A DNA stretch of 64,000 nucleotides from Proales similis (Eukaryota; Rotifera; Eurotatoria; Ploima; Proalidae), in the NCBI GenBank assembly GCA_019059635.1, contig JAGVRJ010000005.1, forward strand, positions 248,001-312,000, given 5' to 3'. Numbering within the stretch: position 1 is the first letter of the stretch; every line of letters begins with the position of its first letter. The notes under the pieces were generated by a model. That model was given only the letters and a program-made list of their open reading frames with translations, had not been told where the DNA came from and searched no databases. The position numbers and the translations under genes were made by a program. Shown one piece after another: positions 22,050 through 31,287 of this stretch.

Positions 22050-23993
22050 TTAATGATTTAACTGAGAATGATAGTTGTGCGGGCCGAACGCGCCCGATTC
22101 GTGTTTTAGGACTAGATGGCCTTTACTTGTTCCATTTGAAACTTGAACGCGAGAGCCGTTCATTGATGTTTTCGACGGCTGCGGTGGGGTCTTGCTGTTG
22201 TTGCTGTTGTTGTGGTGGCTGGATTCATTGGAGCTGGCGTCAAAAACGGTGAATGTGTTCTCGCTCGGCTCGTTCGTTTTCTGGTAGATTTCCTCGGACG
22301 AGCAAGCGTGATTCAACTCAAACGCATATTTGGCCGCTCTGTATTCGGCAAGTGTTTCATGCAGCTGATTTGTGAGACCGTCCAGTTGGGTCAGTATACT
22401 TTCCCTGGCTTTGTTGAACTTGTCCAACGTTCGCAAAAGCCTGCTCTCGAATTCGTCTAGCTTAGGGTTCAAATGATCCTCGCTTGACTGATTGGAGGCC
22501 GGCTGCGGAGGCGATGGCTCCGACTCCAGATTTAATTGGTTTATTTCGGACATGTTGTCGAAGTTTAAGTTGAATAGGCCCAGATCGGTGCCTGCCGCTG
22601 TTCCCAATATTTGCTCTTCCTCAGCGTTTATTCGATTATCGTCGCTCGTGTTGAATATAAAGTTGCAGTCTTCGATTTGCAGCGAGGGACACTCAATTGA
22701 AAACTCGCCCAATTTCACTTGGCCCGGCAGCAAATCAATTTGCATACTGGGCTCTTCGACAAGCGTCATCTGCGAGGGATCGATCACAATCGCCTGCACA
22801 GTCGACGTGCTCCCTTGTCCTTCCAACTGTTGGCTGCCGCCCAGCTTCCCAGTCGACTCACCATCGCCGAGCAGATTCCTGAGAATTGCTTTGGTCTTGA
22901 GTGCTTCTTCGCGAATTTGCTTCAGAATGGGCCGGCGCTTATCGCTCGTGGTCAACTGATGCATTTTTATCAAATGGTCGCTTATGTTCACAAAGAACTT
23001 GCTTTCGTTCGGACATAGGGGACATTTGACCAGACGTCTAACTGTCTCGTGAGATTTGCCGTTCGTAAGCATCACATTGAACTGATCGAGCTTGGTGCCG
23101 CTTATGTCGAGTATGGTGTTGGACTTGAGATAATTCTTGCGCACTGAGTCCATGATCGTCTTTCTCTGTATTCTGTCTTTGATCAAATGTTTCTTGAGCA
23201 AATGATCGCTCATGTTGAGCACCTTGGACGAGCACAGAGGGCAGTTGATTTGCAGTTTCCGCTTGTTGATCGCTTTTAATATGTGAAATTCGCTTTGATG
23301 CGAGCCGCCCGCCTCGCTCGAATATGCTTGACTGTCGCTGCTTGCTGCTTCTCTGATCGCAAATGTCTGCTCTAGAAGTGAGTACATTTCAAAGTTGAAT
23401 CGATCCTGGTCGAGCTCGACTGCGCCCTGCGGCTGCGATTGCACGCTCTCGCTCACAAACAACTTCAACAGAGACATGATCTGCTTCTCGCTCTCTTGGA
23501 CGCTCACGCTGCATTTGTGCTGGCGAACTATCAGATCGGTGAGGAACATGACCGAGTTGGCGAGCATCTCCGAGTTGATGTATAAATTGCGCCAGAGGCC
23601 GAGCAAGCAGCGGCAGATTTCGATCATAAAGCGGAGGTAGACGCGCTGCTTGCACTCGTTGCATTGGAGTAAACAAGTCTCGAGCAGTGGCAGGTTCTCA
23701 TTGACCTTGTCGATTTCTATCATGTCGCTGAACCGCTTGTGCTTGTACCAGTGATACGTGCCCGGCTCTTTTGCATTGTCGGTTCTAATCCAAATGGTCC
23801 AATTCAGATTGCTGATTGAATAATCAACGTTCTCGATCGAACGATCCAAGTTGACGTGCTCCGATCGCAACGTGGCCAGCCAACTCTGCAGAGTCTCGTT
23901 CATTTCGGCTGGGCTAAACTCTTCAGTGCTGCTGCTGGCAAACGAGTCACGTCGATCGAGCCACTGATGATTGCTGGCACACGATGAATTCAT
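22050..23993 (-). CDS. intronless zinc-finger-like protein with duplicated C2H2 module (orphan)
   Basis: Single 647-codon open frame from ATG 23993 (AGCATG) to the stop at 22050. Two related modules lie mid-protein: CPLC-x9-H-x4-H (CPLCSSKVLNMSDHLLKKH) and CPLC-x12-H-x4-H (starting CPLCPNESKFF, then ISDHLIKMH). Each is followed by a basic helix of about 25 residues (DRIQRKTIMDSVRKNYLK; KRRPILKQIREEALKTKAI), so a finger-plus-helix unit was probably duplicated. The N-terminal third has a further cysteine set (CLLQCNECKQRV) and predicted helices. The C-terminal third is acidic then Ser/Asn/Gln-rich (repeated CAA/CAG and AAC). This composition suggests a nuclear DNA- or RNA-binding regulator, but that is inference; I do not recognise an ortholog. 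Intronless, unlike most neighbours. Confidence 0.82.
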   Translation of the reverse strand: MNSSCASNHQWLDRRDSFASSSTEEFSPAEMNETLQSWLATLRSEHVNLDRSIENVDYSISNLNWTIWIRTDNAKEPGTYHWYKHKRFSDMIEIDKVNENLPLLETCLLQCNECKQRVYLRFMIEICRCLLGLWRNLYINSEMLANSVMFLTDLIVRQHKCSVSVQESEKQIMSLLKLFVSESVQSQPQGAVELDQDRFNFEMYSLLEQTFAIREAASSDSQAYSSEAGGSHQSEFHILKAINKRKLQINCPLCSSKVLNMSDHLLKKHLIKDRIQRKTIMDSVRKNYLKSNTILDISGTKLDQFNVMLTNGKSHETVRRLVKCPLCPNESKFFVNISDHLIKMHQLTTSDKRRPILKQIREEALKTKAILRNLLGDGESTGKLGGSQQLEGQGSTSTVQAIVIDPSQMTLVEEPSMQIDLLPGQVKLGEFSIECPSLQIEDCNFIFNTSDDNRINAEEEQILGTAAGTDLGLFNLNFDNMSEINQLNLESEPSPPQPASNQSSEDHLNPKLDEFESRLLRTLDKFNKARESILTQLDGLTNQLHETLAEYRAAKYAFELNHACSSEEIYQKTNEPSENTFTVFDASSNESSHHNNSNNSKTPPQPSKTSMNGSRVQVSNGTSKGHLVLKHESGAFGPHNYHSQLNH

Positions 23994-23999
23994 GCTTTC

Positions 24000-26720
24000 T
24001 GGCGGTTGTTTAAAATTTCAAATTTTAATCGAGCCTCAGCCTCATTAGCCTCATTAGGCCTCTGTTTTGTTTCTGAAATGCGACAAATGCGGCGATTAAT
24101 TTAACTCATAGCTCGAGCGTCCACTGCCAAATGAAATCATATGCAACTGACGTGCGAACTCGAATCATGTTCTTTTTATGGGTTAAATAACGAGCAGTCG
24201 AAATCGCATTCACCAAACACACACACACAAACACACAAATAGGAAAACTGGAAATTTCAACATCAATCCAACTAAAATAAAGGCTCCCAAGCTGAGCGAG
24301 AATAAGAGCGAGCGAGAGAGAGAGAGAGAGAAAGCATGAATTATGTAAATGAAATTCTTTCACAACTCTAAATCAACCAGGCAAGCAGGCCGAACATGTG
24401 TGTCAAATCCAAGCGCTTCAATGCCTGAAATTTGAGGTCAAAGTGCCCAACTCGATCGGTTGTTGTGCTCAAGGAGCTTGGCCATTGCTACTCCATTTTG
24501 AAGTCCTTTTCCAATCTGCAGCAACGCATTCAGTCCAAACTGGCAATAGCATAATGCGCCGCAATATGAAACAAACCTGGTCTCATTTATTCTCGCTCTC
24601 TCTCTCTCTCTCTCCCTCTCTTTCGCCATCTCTCTGTTTCCCTCGCATAAATGCAATGGCATGGGCCTGTTTTTCATAAATTGCATTATTTACCAACTTG
24701 TGCAATACGAGCCGACCTTAGAGCAAACGAATGAGCGCGCATTTTTTGGCCGGTTGACTTGTTGTTTTTAAGTGACCTTAAAACAGGCTAGAAACGGCCC
24801 ATATACTCACATGCATGCATACGAATGAACTTGGATCTTAGGACTGTGAGCTCTTGGGTCATTAAAAACATCAACAACAACAACAGCAAAAGTTCCAGAA
24901 ATTAAAGCAAAAATAAAAAACAAAGGCGTAAACTGAGGCGAGAATTAGGGGGCAAGTGAACGAACGACGAAAGCAGAAGCAAGAGGCCCAATATGACTAT
25001 GGCGTTCTCATTGGATGCTATTATGCGATTGTGATGGAGACCATTAAACCTGATAAGCATTGAGCAGAATTTTCACCTCTCGCTTATGTTCACACTTCGA
25101 TTAAGGCAAATAATAAAATTATTATATTTGCCTCATCTTTTCATATTTTTGCCGGCCTTTACTTGAACATAAATTTTTTCACTTTGTTGTTTTACTTCGC
25201 CTCTATCATGCGCTCTCTCCTACCTTCCATCATTGTCTTTACACGCTCACTGATTGAACTCGCTCAGACTTTGACTGACCGGTGATGAAGTGCATTGGCA
25301 AAAAGCATGATAGAGGCATGGTCATCTTATCGGTCGGCAGGCGGGCACTGGATTTGATTGCAACTTTCACCTCGGCTCAATGTAAATAATGCGAGCGCAG
25401 AGAGAACAATTGCTCCTCCTTAATACATTTCTCTCCGCGCGCATTTGCCAACGAATTAAAAAAAGCACACAATCGAAAGGGACATTCGAGTCACTAATTT
25501 AACCTGAACCGCTTCTTTCTTTTCTTTTTGTTGCTGCCGTTTTCTATTTGTTCGCCGGGCTCGTTGCAATCCGCTCATAAATTAGAGCAAACAAGATGCG
25601 GACTTTTACCTTTGCGCCAGTCCTATGGCGAACAAGGCTCAATTTGTCGAAAAAGCCTCAAGACTTTGCCCCTCATATTTCGCTGACTTGCATTTAAACG
25701 CGTCTTAGTGGAAATGAACGAATTGGCGGCGTTAGGCGGGATGTGATGAAGAAAAACATTTCATTGCACCGAATTTGTTTCGGAGGGAAAGACGAGCTTT
25801 ATTTGACACGGAATAGGCGATTTTTACTAGACTCTGGCTGACTTAGAGTCCGATTGGCTTCAATTTTAGCGAGGAAAGGAGTCAGTGAACCAGGCCTAGG
25901 CTTTTGAAAAATTGAATTTTTAAGTTTGAATTCGAAAGCGCGTTTCTTGAAATGGCAGCACTAAGCACCAAACAGAAGCGGAGAGCAGTCAAGCGGCAAC
26001 GCACCTCACAGCGGCCTGGCAATATTTATTCATTAAGTTCGACTCTTCTCTTAAAAGTATCGCCATTTCTGTTTGATTTGCTTTGTCATAAAATCTAATG
26101 TTCGGCCCATTAGGGCTGCCAGCTTCCATCTTGATTAAATTCAGAATTTCAGCTTGTCAATTTGGCCATGAATTATATTTATGTATTCAATCGAGAATGA
26201 AAATTGAATTTGGCTTCCGAAGCGCTGTTTGCCAATGCGAGAGGACGCAGAGAGAAATAGCGCAAACAGACAAAGAGACGCGTGGATAGGAAAGGGTGCC
26301 TCTTTTTTCTATTTGATACTCTCTGCTGAGTGTTTATTTACCTGACTTGTGGAATTCGATATTTGGCTTCAATCATTAGGTTGGGAATTTTGACGATGAT
26401 CAGTGGGAAAGAAAAAAATGCCAAAAGTGGAAAATTTCTAAAGCGATTGCGTGATAAACTATGTGTAATACCCAAATTTCGAATCGAAGCGCTTGATGAG
26501 AAAAAAAGCGAGCTGGAAGTGAATAGAGGCAAAATGAGTGGCAAGAGCCAGTCGCATTCAGAGAGCTGCCAAATTTCCAATCTTGACGGCGTTTTGATTG
26601 CGCATACTCCATGACAAAATATGCGCGAGAGCTGGCTCTTTCGATCCAGGCGAAATAGTTTCGCTCCAAAGACTCCAAGTTCAATCAATATTGGCATTCG
26701 GCGCCACTGGTTGCACCAGG
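24000..26720. other. gene-poor 2.7-kb block with simple repeats
   Basis: No supported exon on either strand. Simple sequence: CA run (about 24215-24239), GA run (24313-24333), CT run (24594-24622). Likely regulatory or 5' flank of the zinc-finger gene (-) and the EF-hand gene (+). Confidence 0.55.
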
Positions 26721-26728
26721 TATAAATA
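26721..26728 (+). promoter_or_regulatory. TATA box (TATAAATA)
   Basis: Consensus TATAAATA 81 bp before the EF-hand protein ATG, implying a start site near 26750 and a short 5'UTR. One of few clean TATA boxes here; fits a strongly expressed, tissue-specific gene. Confidence 0.7.
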
Positions 26729-26808
26729 CTGGCTGCTCATCGAAGTAAAAATCATATTCGATTCGACGCGGAATCAGCCAATTCTCTAAACCAAACCTCT
26801 GAAAGGAA

Positions 26809-28284
26809 ATGTCCTACTCGTACAACTACAGCTACAGCAGCGGCGCCGGAAACGCTGAGCAAGCTTTCAACCAGGCCAACCTTGGTCAAGCCGCCGGTTT
26901 CTCCACCGGATACTCCGTCTCAAGCGGCTCTTATGGCGCTGAGGCCGGCTTCGGCTCAGCTGGTGGCGCTAGCTTCCAGTCGTTCAGCGCTTCATCTGGC
27001 GCTGGTGCTTCTGCTGCCGATGCTTCAACCACTAGCCGCATTGCCAACGACCTTCTGAGCCTTGGACGTGGCAACGCTTCAGCTTCTGGCAACGTTTCGA
27101 CCTACCTCAGCGAGATCGAGCAGGCCATCCTCCGATCAACTGTCCCAATTGACATCAACGAGACCGAGGAGATCACCGTCAACGGTCAACGTGGTATCTG
27201 GGCCAACCGCGCCGAGGTTGTCAACTGGCGAGGCGTGATCCCGATCACTGAGTACCTCATCAACGAGGATGCCAACCCAGAGATCATCACCAAGCGATCA
27301 GAGCAGCGTCTTGAATACATTCAGGAGCTTGCCATCCGATACCTGCGACCACCAACCCCACCAGCTCCAGGCGAGATTGTCATCACTCAGGAGGCCAACA
27401 CCCTTACCCCACCAGCCCCACCGTTGGTCATTCGTCAGCAGCCAGCTCGTCCAGGCACCCCAGAGCCATTGGTGATCCGCGAGGCTCCACCACAGCCACC
27501 GGCTCAAGTTGGCCGAAAAGTCATCACCATCTCTGGCAAACGCTTGCCACCACCACCACGCAAGGTGGTCATTGAGCGACTTGCTCCACTCCCATCGAAG
27601 CCACAGTCGGTGCTCGTCGAGCGCTGGTTGCCATACTCGCAGGTTAAGCGACGTGTCATCTTCCAGCGATCACAAGAGCGTGACCCAGTGATTGTGCGAC
27701 CAAGAAACGTGATTGTTCAATGGGAGGCTCCACAGGTCAACATCCGTCAGGAGATCAAGTACTTGGGCGTGATCCGTGCCAACCCAGTCGAGTATGTCCA
27801 GCGATATGGCGTCAGCTTGAAACAGGCCCGAGAGCTGCCAGAGTACGTCTTGAACATCAAGACCCCAGATGGTTTGGTCTTGGCTGCTGACTACCAGTAC
27901 AACAGCGTGCACGAGCTCGAGGGTGAGATCCAGGCTTTGAGACTCATCGACCTCGACCGTGAAGGTCTTGGCGAGTACCGAGCTCAACTCCAGAGACTCG
28001 GCATCACCGGTGGCGCCTCATTCTCTGCTGCTTCATTCTCAGCCAGCAGTGCCTCAGCTGGCGCCGGCTCGGCCATCGCCGATGTTTTCGCTCAAATCGA
28101 TGCTGATGCTAGCGGATCTGTCTCGATCGAAGAAGCCGAGAGAATCCTCCTCCGACTCAACAGCCGTCTTGGCCGAAGCTATGGCGAAGACGACGTCCGC
28201 GCTTTCTTCCGCACCCTTGACGTCAACAACGATGGCCGCATCAACCTTCAAGAGTTCCGTGCTGCCTTCGAGCGACTCAACTAA
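26809..28284 (+). CDS. intronless EF-hand protein with Pro-rich/VERWLPY core (structural type)
   Basis: One 491-codon exon. Order: low-complexity Tyr/Ser/Gly/Ala head (about 1-85) resembling cytoskeletal or secreted structural proteins; helical segment 95-190; Pro/Val-rich core (about 180-300) with serial I-x-R/E-x-P units such as LVIRQQPARPGTPEP, PPPRKVVIERLAPLPSKPQ and VERWLPY, then KRRVIFQR and RPRNVIVQWEAP; conserved-looking EYVQRYGVSLKQARELPEYV; a second Ala/Ser patch; and two canonical EF-hand loops at the end (DADASGSVSIEE, DVNNDGRINLQE) with all Ca2+-ligand positions filled. No signal peptide or TM. Codon use is strongly biased (CCA for Pro, GGC for Gly), as in very highly expressed genes. 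I cannot name the family; a cortical or epiplasm-like filament protein is a guess. Confidence 0.9.
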   Translation: MSYSYNYSYSSGAGNAEQAFNQANLGQAAGFSTGYSVSSGSYGAEAGFGSAGGASFQSFSASSGAGASAADASTTSRIANDLLSLGRGNASASGNVSTYLSEIEQAILRSTVPIDINETEEITVNGQRGIWANRAEVVNWRGVIPITEYLINEDANPEIITKRSEQRLEYIQELAIRYLRPPTPPAPGEIVITQEANTLTPPAPPLVIRQQPARPGTPEPLVIREAPPQPPAQVGRKVITISGKRLPPPPRKVVIERLAPLPSKPQSVLVERWLPYSQVKRRVIFQRSQERDPVIVRPRNVIVQWEAPQVNIRQEIKYLGVIRANPVEYVQRYGVSLKQARELPEYVLNIKTPDGLVLAADYQYNSVHELEGEIQALRLIDLDREGLGEYRAQLQRLGITGGASFSAASFSASSASAGAGSAIADVFAQIDADASGSVSIEEAERILLRLNSRLGRSYGEDDVRAFFRTLDVNNDGRINLQEFRAAFERLN

Positions 28285-28289
28285 AGCAA

Positions 28290-29180
28290 CGAATTAGGAC
28301 ATGAATTCCAAAAAGTTTGGCTCAAACATGATCTCGAGCTTTCACTTTTTGGCCTTTCTTCCTTCCATTCCTTAATTTTAGACGCGCTATCAAAGAATCG
28401 AATAATTCTTACCTTGCCCCATTTCTAATCTTGGCTCTCAAATCCAGATTGCAATCTTCTTGTTTTTTCTTCTTTTTTATATTCAAACTAGGCATAGGAA
28501 AGCAATAAACTAGACTCAACATTATAAACATCTTTTCCTCAAATTTCCTCTGGCGATTGTATTTGAAGAGAGGGAGTTGATTGCGGACATGATGGTAACT
28601 CTCAAGTCTCATGTAGAAAAACGGAAGCTCGAAACTGTGCCGACAGATTCTGTGCCGCGAAAGCTCGAAACTCCTTTTTCAAAAAGCGCTGAAGGTTCTC
28701 TTGCCAAGGAATCTAGCGGTTCAGCGATACAACTAGGGGTGTCGGTTACTTTCAATTATACACTTTACATAACATTACTTTTCATTACATCTGAGCTGCA
28801 TTAAGAAATGTGCATTACCACATTACTATTTTCAAAAGCAATATCTCATTTCTTTTACATTTCCTCATTACAAGTAATTATAAAGTTGACCTATTAAACT
28901 TTTCTTTTATCAATATAAAAATGTCACATTTATGTGGGTTTGACTTCAATGCAGAGCATCAAGGGAAATTTTGTTGCATTCACATACAACTTGGATAAAA
29001 AACACGATCACGATTCTGCTACCTATAATTTAAGGAGTGTATGATGAAAATAGAACGCCTTTCAAGCTTTTTATCGATTGATATCAAAACAGTCAATATC
29101 TCAGAATATAGTCATGATTCAGTTCTAAAGTTTTATTTTTGAAAAATCGAGAGCGGCCTTTAGGCAAATAGAGTTGCGTA
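28290..29180. other. spacer including an AT-rich island
   Basis: 3' flank of the EF-hand gene, then an unusually AT-rich stretch (about 28735-29010). No exon. May be decayed transposon flank, since it adjoins the Ty3/gypsy remnant. Confidence 0.45.
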
Positions 29181-30075
29181 GATTATCTACTGATAAACCG
29201 ATCCGATCTGTCCTGTTGGATTTCCGTCGGCGCTTGGTCGAACCACCTTGTTAAGGCGTCCGCCGCCGAGTTGTCCACGCCTTCCTTGTATTTTAGGATA
29301 AAATCGTATTGCTGGAGCCTCATTATCCAACGGAATAGTTTTGCTGATGGGCTCTTCAGCTTCCATAGCCAAACTATGGGTTTATGGTCCGTGATGAGGT
29401 CGAACTGCTTCCCCATAAGGTACCATCTGTAGTGCTCTGTTGCTAATACGATCGCCATCACCTCTTTTTCGTTGATGGCATATCGCTGTTCTGTTTGATT
29501 CAGTGCTTTGCTCCAGAACGCGATTGGTTTTATTCCGTCGTCCGTTCATTGGCCTAGCGCTGCTCCTAGCGCTTTTTCGCTGGCGTCTGTGAGCCGAGAG
29601 AAAGAGTCGGGGTTGGATTTTTAATTTTATTGTCGAATGAATCGAATCGAATGAATAGTAACAATGATAAGGATGGGGAATCGGACATAGGGAAAACATT
29701 AGCCGAGCACTGTGGCGAGGCCCAATGTCGACTCTATCTGGAATACATTAAATGATCGAGGGTGGACAATAATAATGTGCGGATGGTGGGGGAATTACGA
29801 AATAACTGTGTAGGACTTGCTCCGTGACAGATTGTTCAAAAACGACGCGTGATAGTCGCCATTTCCAAAATCAAATTCTTCGCCTGACTCTTCCGCATCT
29901 GAACAGTCAGCTATCTCGATGAGTTCGATACCTTCATTATCTTGGATGGATTTGCGGGAAATTGTATCATACATACAACCGTTGTATCATACAACTTAGG
30001 TCTTCGGTAAATTGTTTAATATCTTCGCCGGCCTCGCCGCTGAATTTTTTCATCAATGATAACATTTGTCAAGCT
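29180..30075 (-). mobile_element. degenerate Ty3/gypsy-type LTR retrotransposon remnant
   Basis: Minus strand. A gag-like fragment at about 30070-29965 (KFSGEAGEDIKQFTEDL) runs into a stop. A short acidic open piece follows at about 29950-29800. Then comes a reverse-transcriptase tail/RNase H block at about 29600-29183 with DASEKALGAALGQ, an in-frame TGA, FWSKALNQTEQRYA, LITDHKPIVWLW and ADALTRW. The TDHKP and ADALTRW signatures are typical of the RNase H domain of chromovirus-like Ty3/gypsy polyproteins. Protease, most of reverse transcriptase and integrase are missing. The pieces are out of proportion to a full element, so it is internally deleted and non-functional. No intact LTRs recognised. 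Confidence 0.85.
29961..29995. repeat. short inverted/direct repeat TGTATCATAC...
   Basis: GTTGTATCATACAAC (29981-29995) has perfect 7-bp arms around one C. A second copy of TTGTATCATAC lies 20 bp before it (from 29962). It sits inside the gag-like remnant. Confidence 0.6.
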
Positions 30076-30394
30076 ATCTGCGTCATAATTCGTGGCATCT
30101 GACCGCTGTCACCAAAATTTTAAGCTCTCTCTAGCAATCGTAAGAAAGGACATTTTAAAGGAAATCGAAACAAATCGAATGGTCTAAAGCTTTAGAGTGT
30201 TGAATCTAGCCAATAGCGTCCAAGAGTTACTGATTCAGAAGTTGGCCGATGAGGTTGTCAGAAATTTCGTAAAACGACTAAAAATGAAGTCAATTCTGCC
30301 ACGCAATACTCATCTACACGCCGCGATTGTGAGCATATTTTTCATTCTGATTCAAGACAGACAGCATCAGAGTAGAAGAGAATCGGCTGCAGAG

Positions 30395-31229
30395 ATGGTG
30401 GTAAATGTTAAATTTAAAGAAAGAATCATGTTCAGCTGCTTTGATGAGGGAAATTTACAGAAAATTGCGCTTCAGATCAAAGCAAACCTGGAAAACTTGA
30501 CCAACTTGAGGCCTGACGGAGAGGATTTTAGATGGTACCTGAAGGTTCGCTCTTCAACTCATTTTAAAAGCCTTTTCTTGTCCTAAACTAAGAGCCGCTT
30601 GAGTAGCTCAAATGCCAGAGTTGCGGAGAGACTTCAAATTTTCAGTATTTGACCCAAGACGTGAGTGAACAAGATCAACATTTGAACGCATTCTTTCAAT
30701 AGAGAGTGGCCCCTAGGAAGAAATGGAGCTGAAAGGCAACCGAAGTCACGCAAATCTGGTTTCCAAATGCAAATTTTGCGGTCGAGAGAACTCGATAAGT
30801 AAATTTGAAAAGTAGCCGAGTGGAGGTGGGGACTAAGGTCGATTTGTGAATAGACATTCTCCCCGAAACAATCAGTCCTTATAACGCGGAGAACTCGGAG
30901 GAATTCAAGACCATTGTGGTCTTTGATTGTCGAGGCTACATGCCCGAAGAGTTCGATTTTACGGTGAGTGCGACAAGAGAGAGAGAGAGAGAAGAGAAAG
31001 AGCCGAGTGAAGACGGTTGACTTTTAAAAGGCTGGCTGGAAAGCGAACGGCGAAGAGTCAAACACCCCTTTTGACGTCGACTTGAGTGAAAAGGTACCCG
31101 AACTTGGCTCGAGACAACTCTCACTCTCTTTATGCAACGCTCTGTCCAAAGGAATGGGCCGAATACGACGAAGAGGCAAAGTGCAGTGTGGGCGTCTATG
31201 ACCTTGAGCACAAGTTTATTAAGGCGTGA
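30395..31229 (+). CDS. CZIB: CXXC motif-containing zinc-binding protein (CZIB / C1orf123, UPF0587)
   Basis: Small zinc-binding protein of the conserved eukaryotic UPF0587 family; cellular role still poorly defined. Exons: 30395-30400 (only ATG GTG), 30461-30544, 30607-30660, 30717-30798, 30854-30963, 31031-31093, 31152-31229; introns 55-67 bp. The spliced start MVKIALQIKANLENLTNLRP followed by GEDFRWYLK matches the family N-terminus. Zinc ligands are two CxxC pairs, KCQSCGE and KCKFCGRENSI. Then ISPYNAENSEEFKTIV, DCRGYMPEEF, AGWKANGEES, KEWAEYDEEA and SVGVYDLEHKF complete the family. The two-codon first exon is placed by in-frame splicing, not by homology alone. Upstream sequence open in the same frame is not coding by this model. 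Confidence 0.93.
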
Positions 31230-31281
31230 TCGCTCAGCTCCATCAACTTGCCAAGATCGCTAGAGCGCTTGCGTTTTATTT

Positions 31282-31287
31282 AATAAA
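31282..31287 (+). terminator. poly(A) signal AATAAA of CZIB
   Basis: 53 bp after the CZIB stop codon. Confidence 0.7.

Noticed and set aside
26809-28284. Several long open frames opposite or offset to the EF-hand gene
   Set aside because: Shadows produced by its strong codon bias; no start context, splice sites or domain sense.
30197-30394. Upstream N-terminal extension of CZIB
   Set aside because: An intron 30401-30460 gives the family start MVKIALQIK; the upstream frame has no family match.
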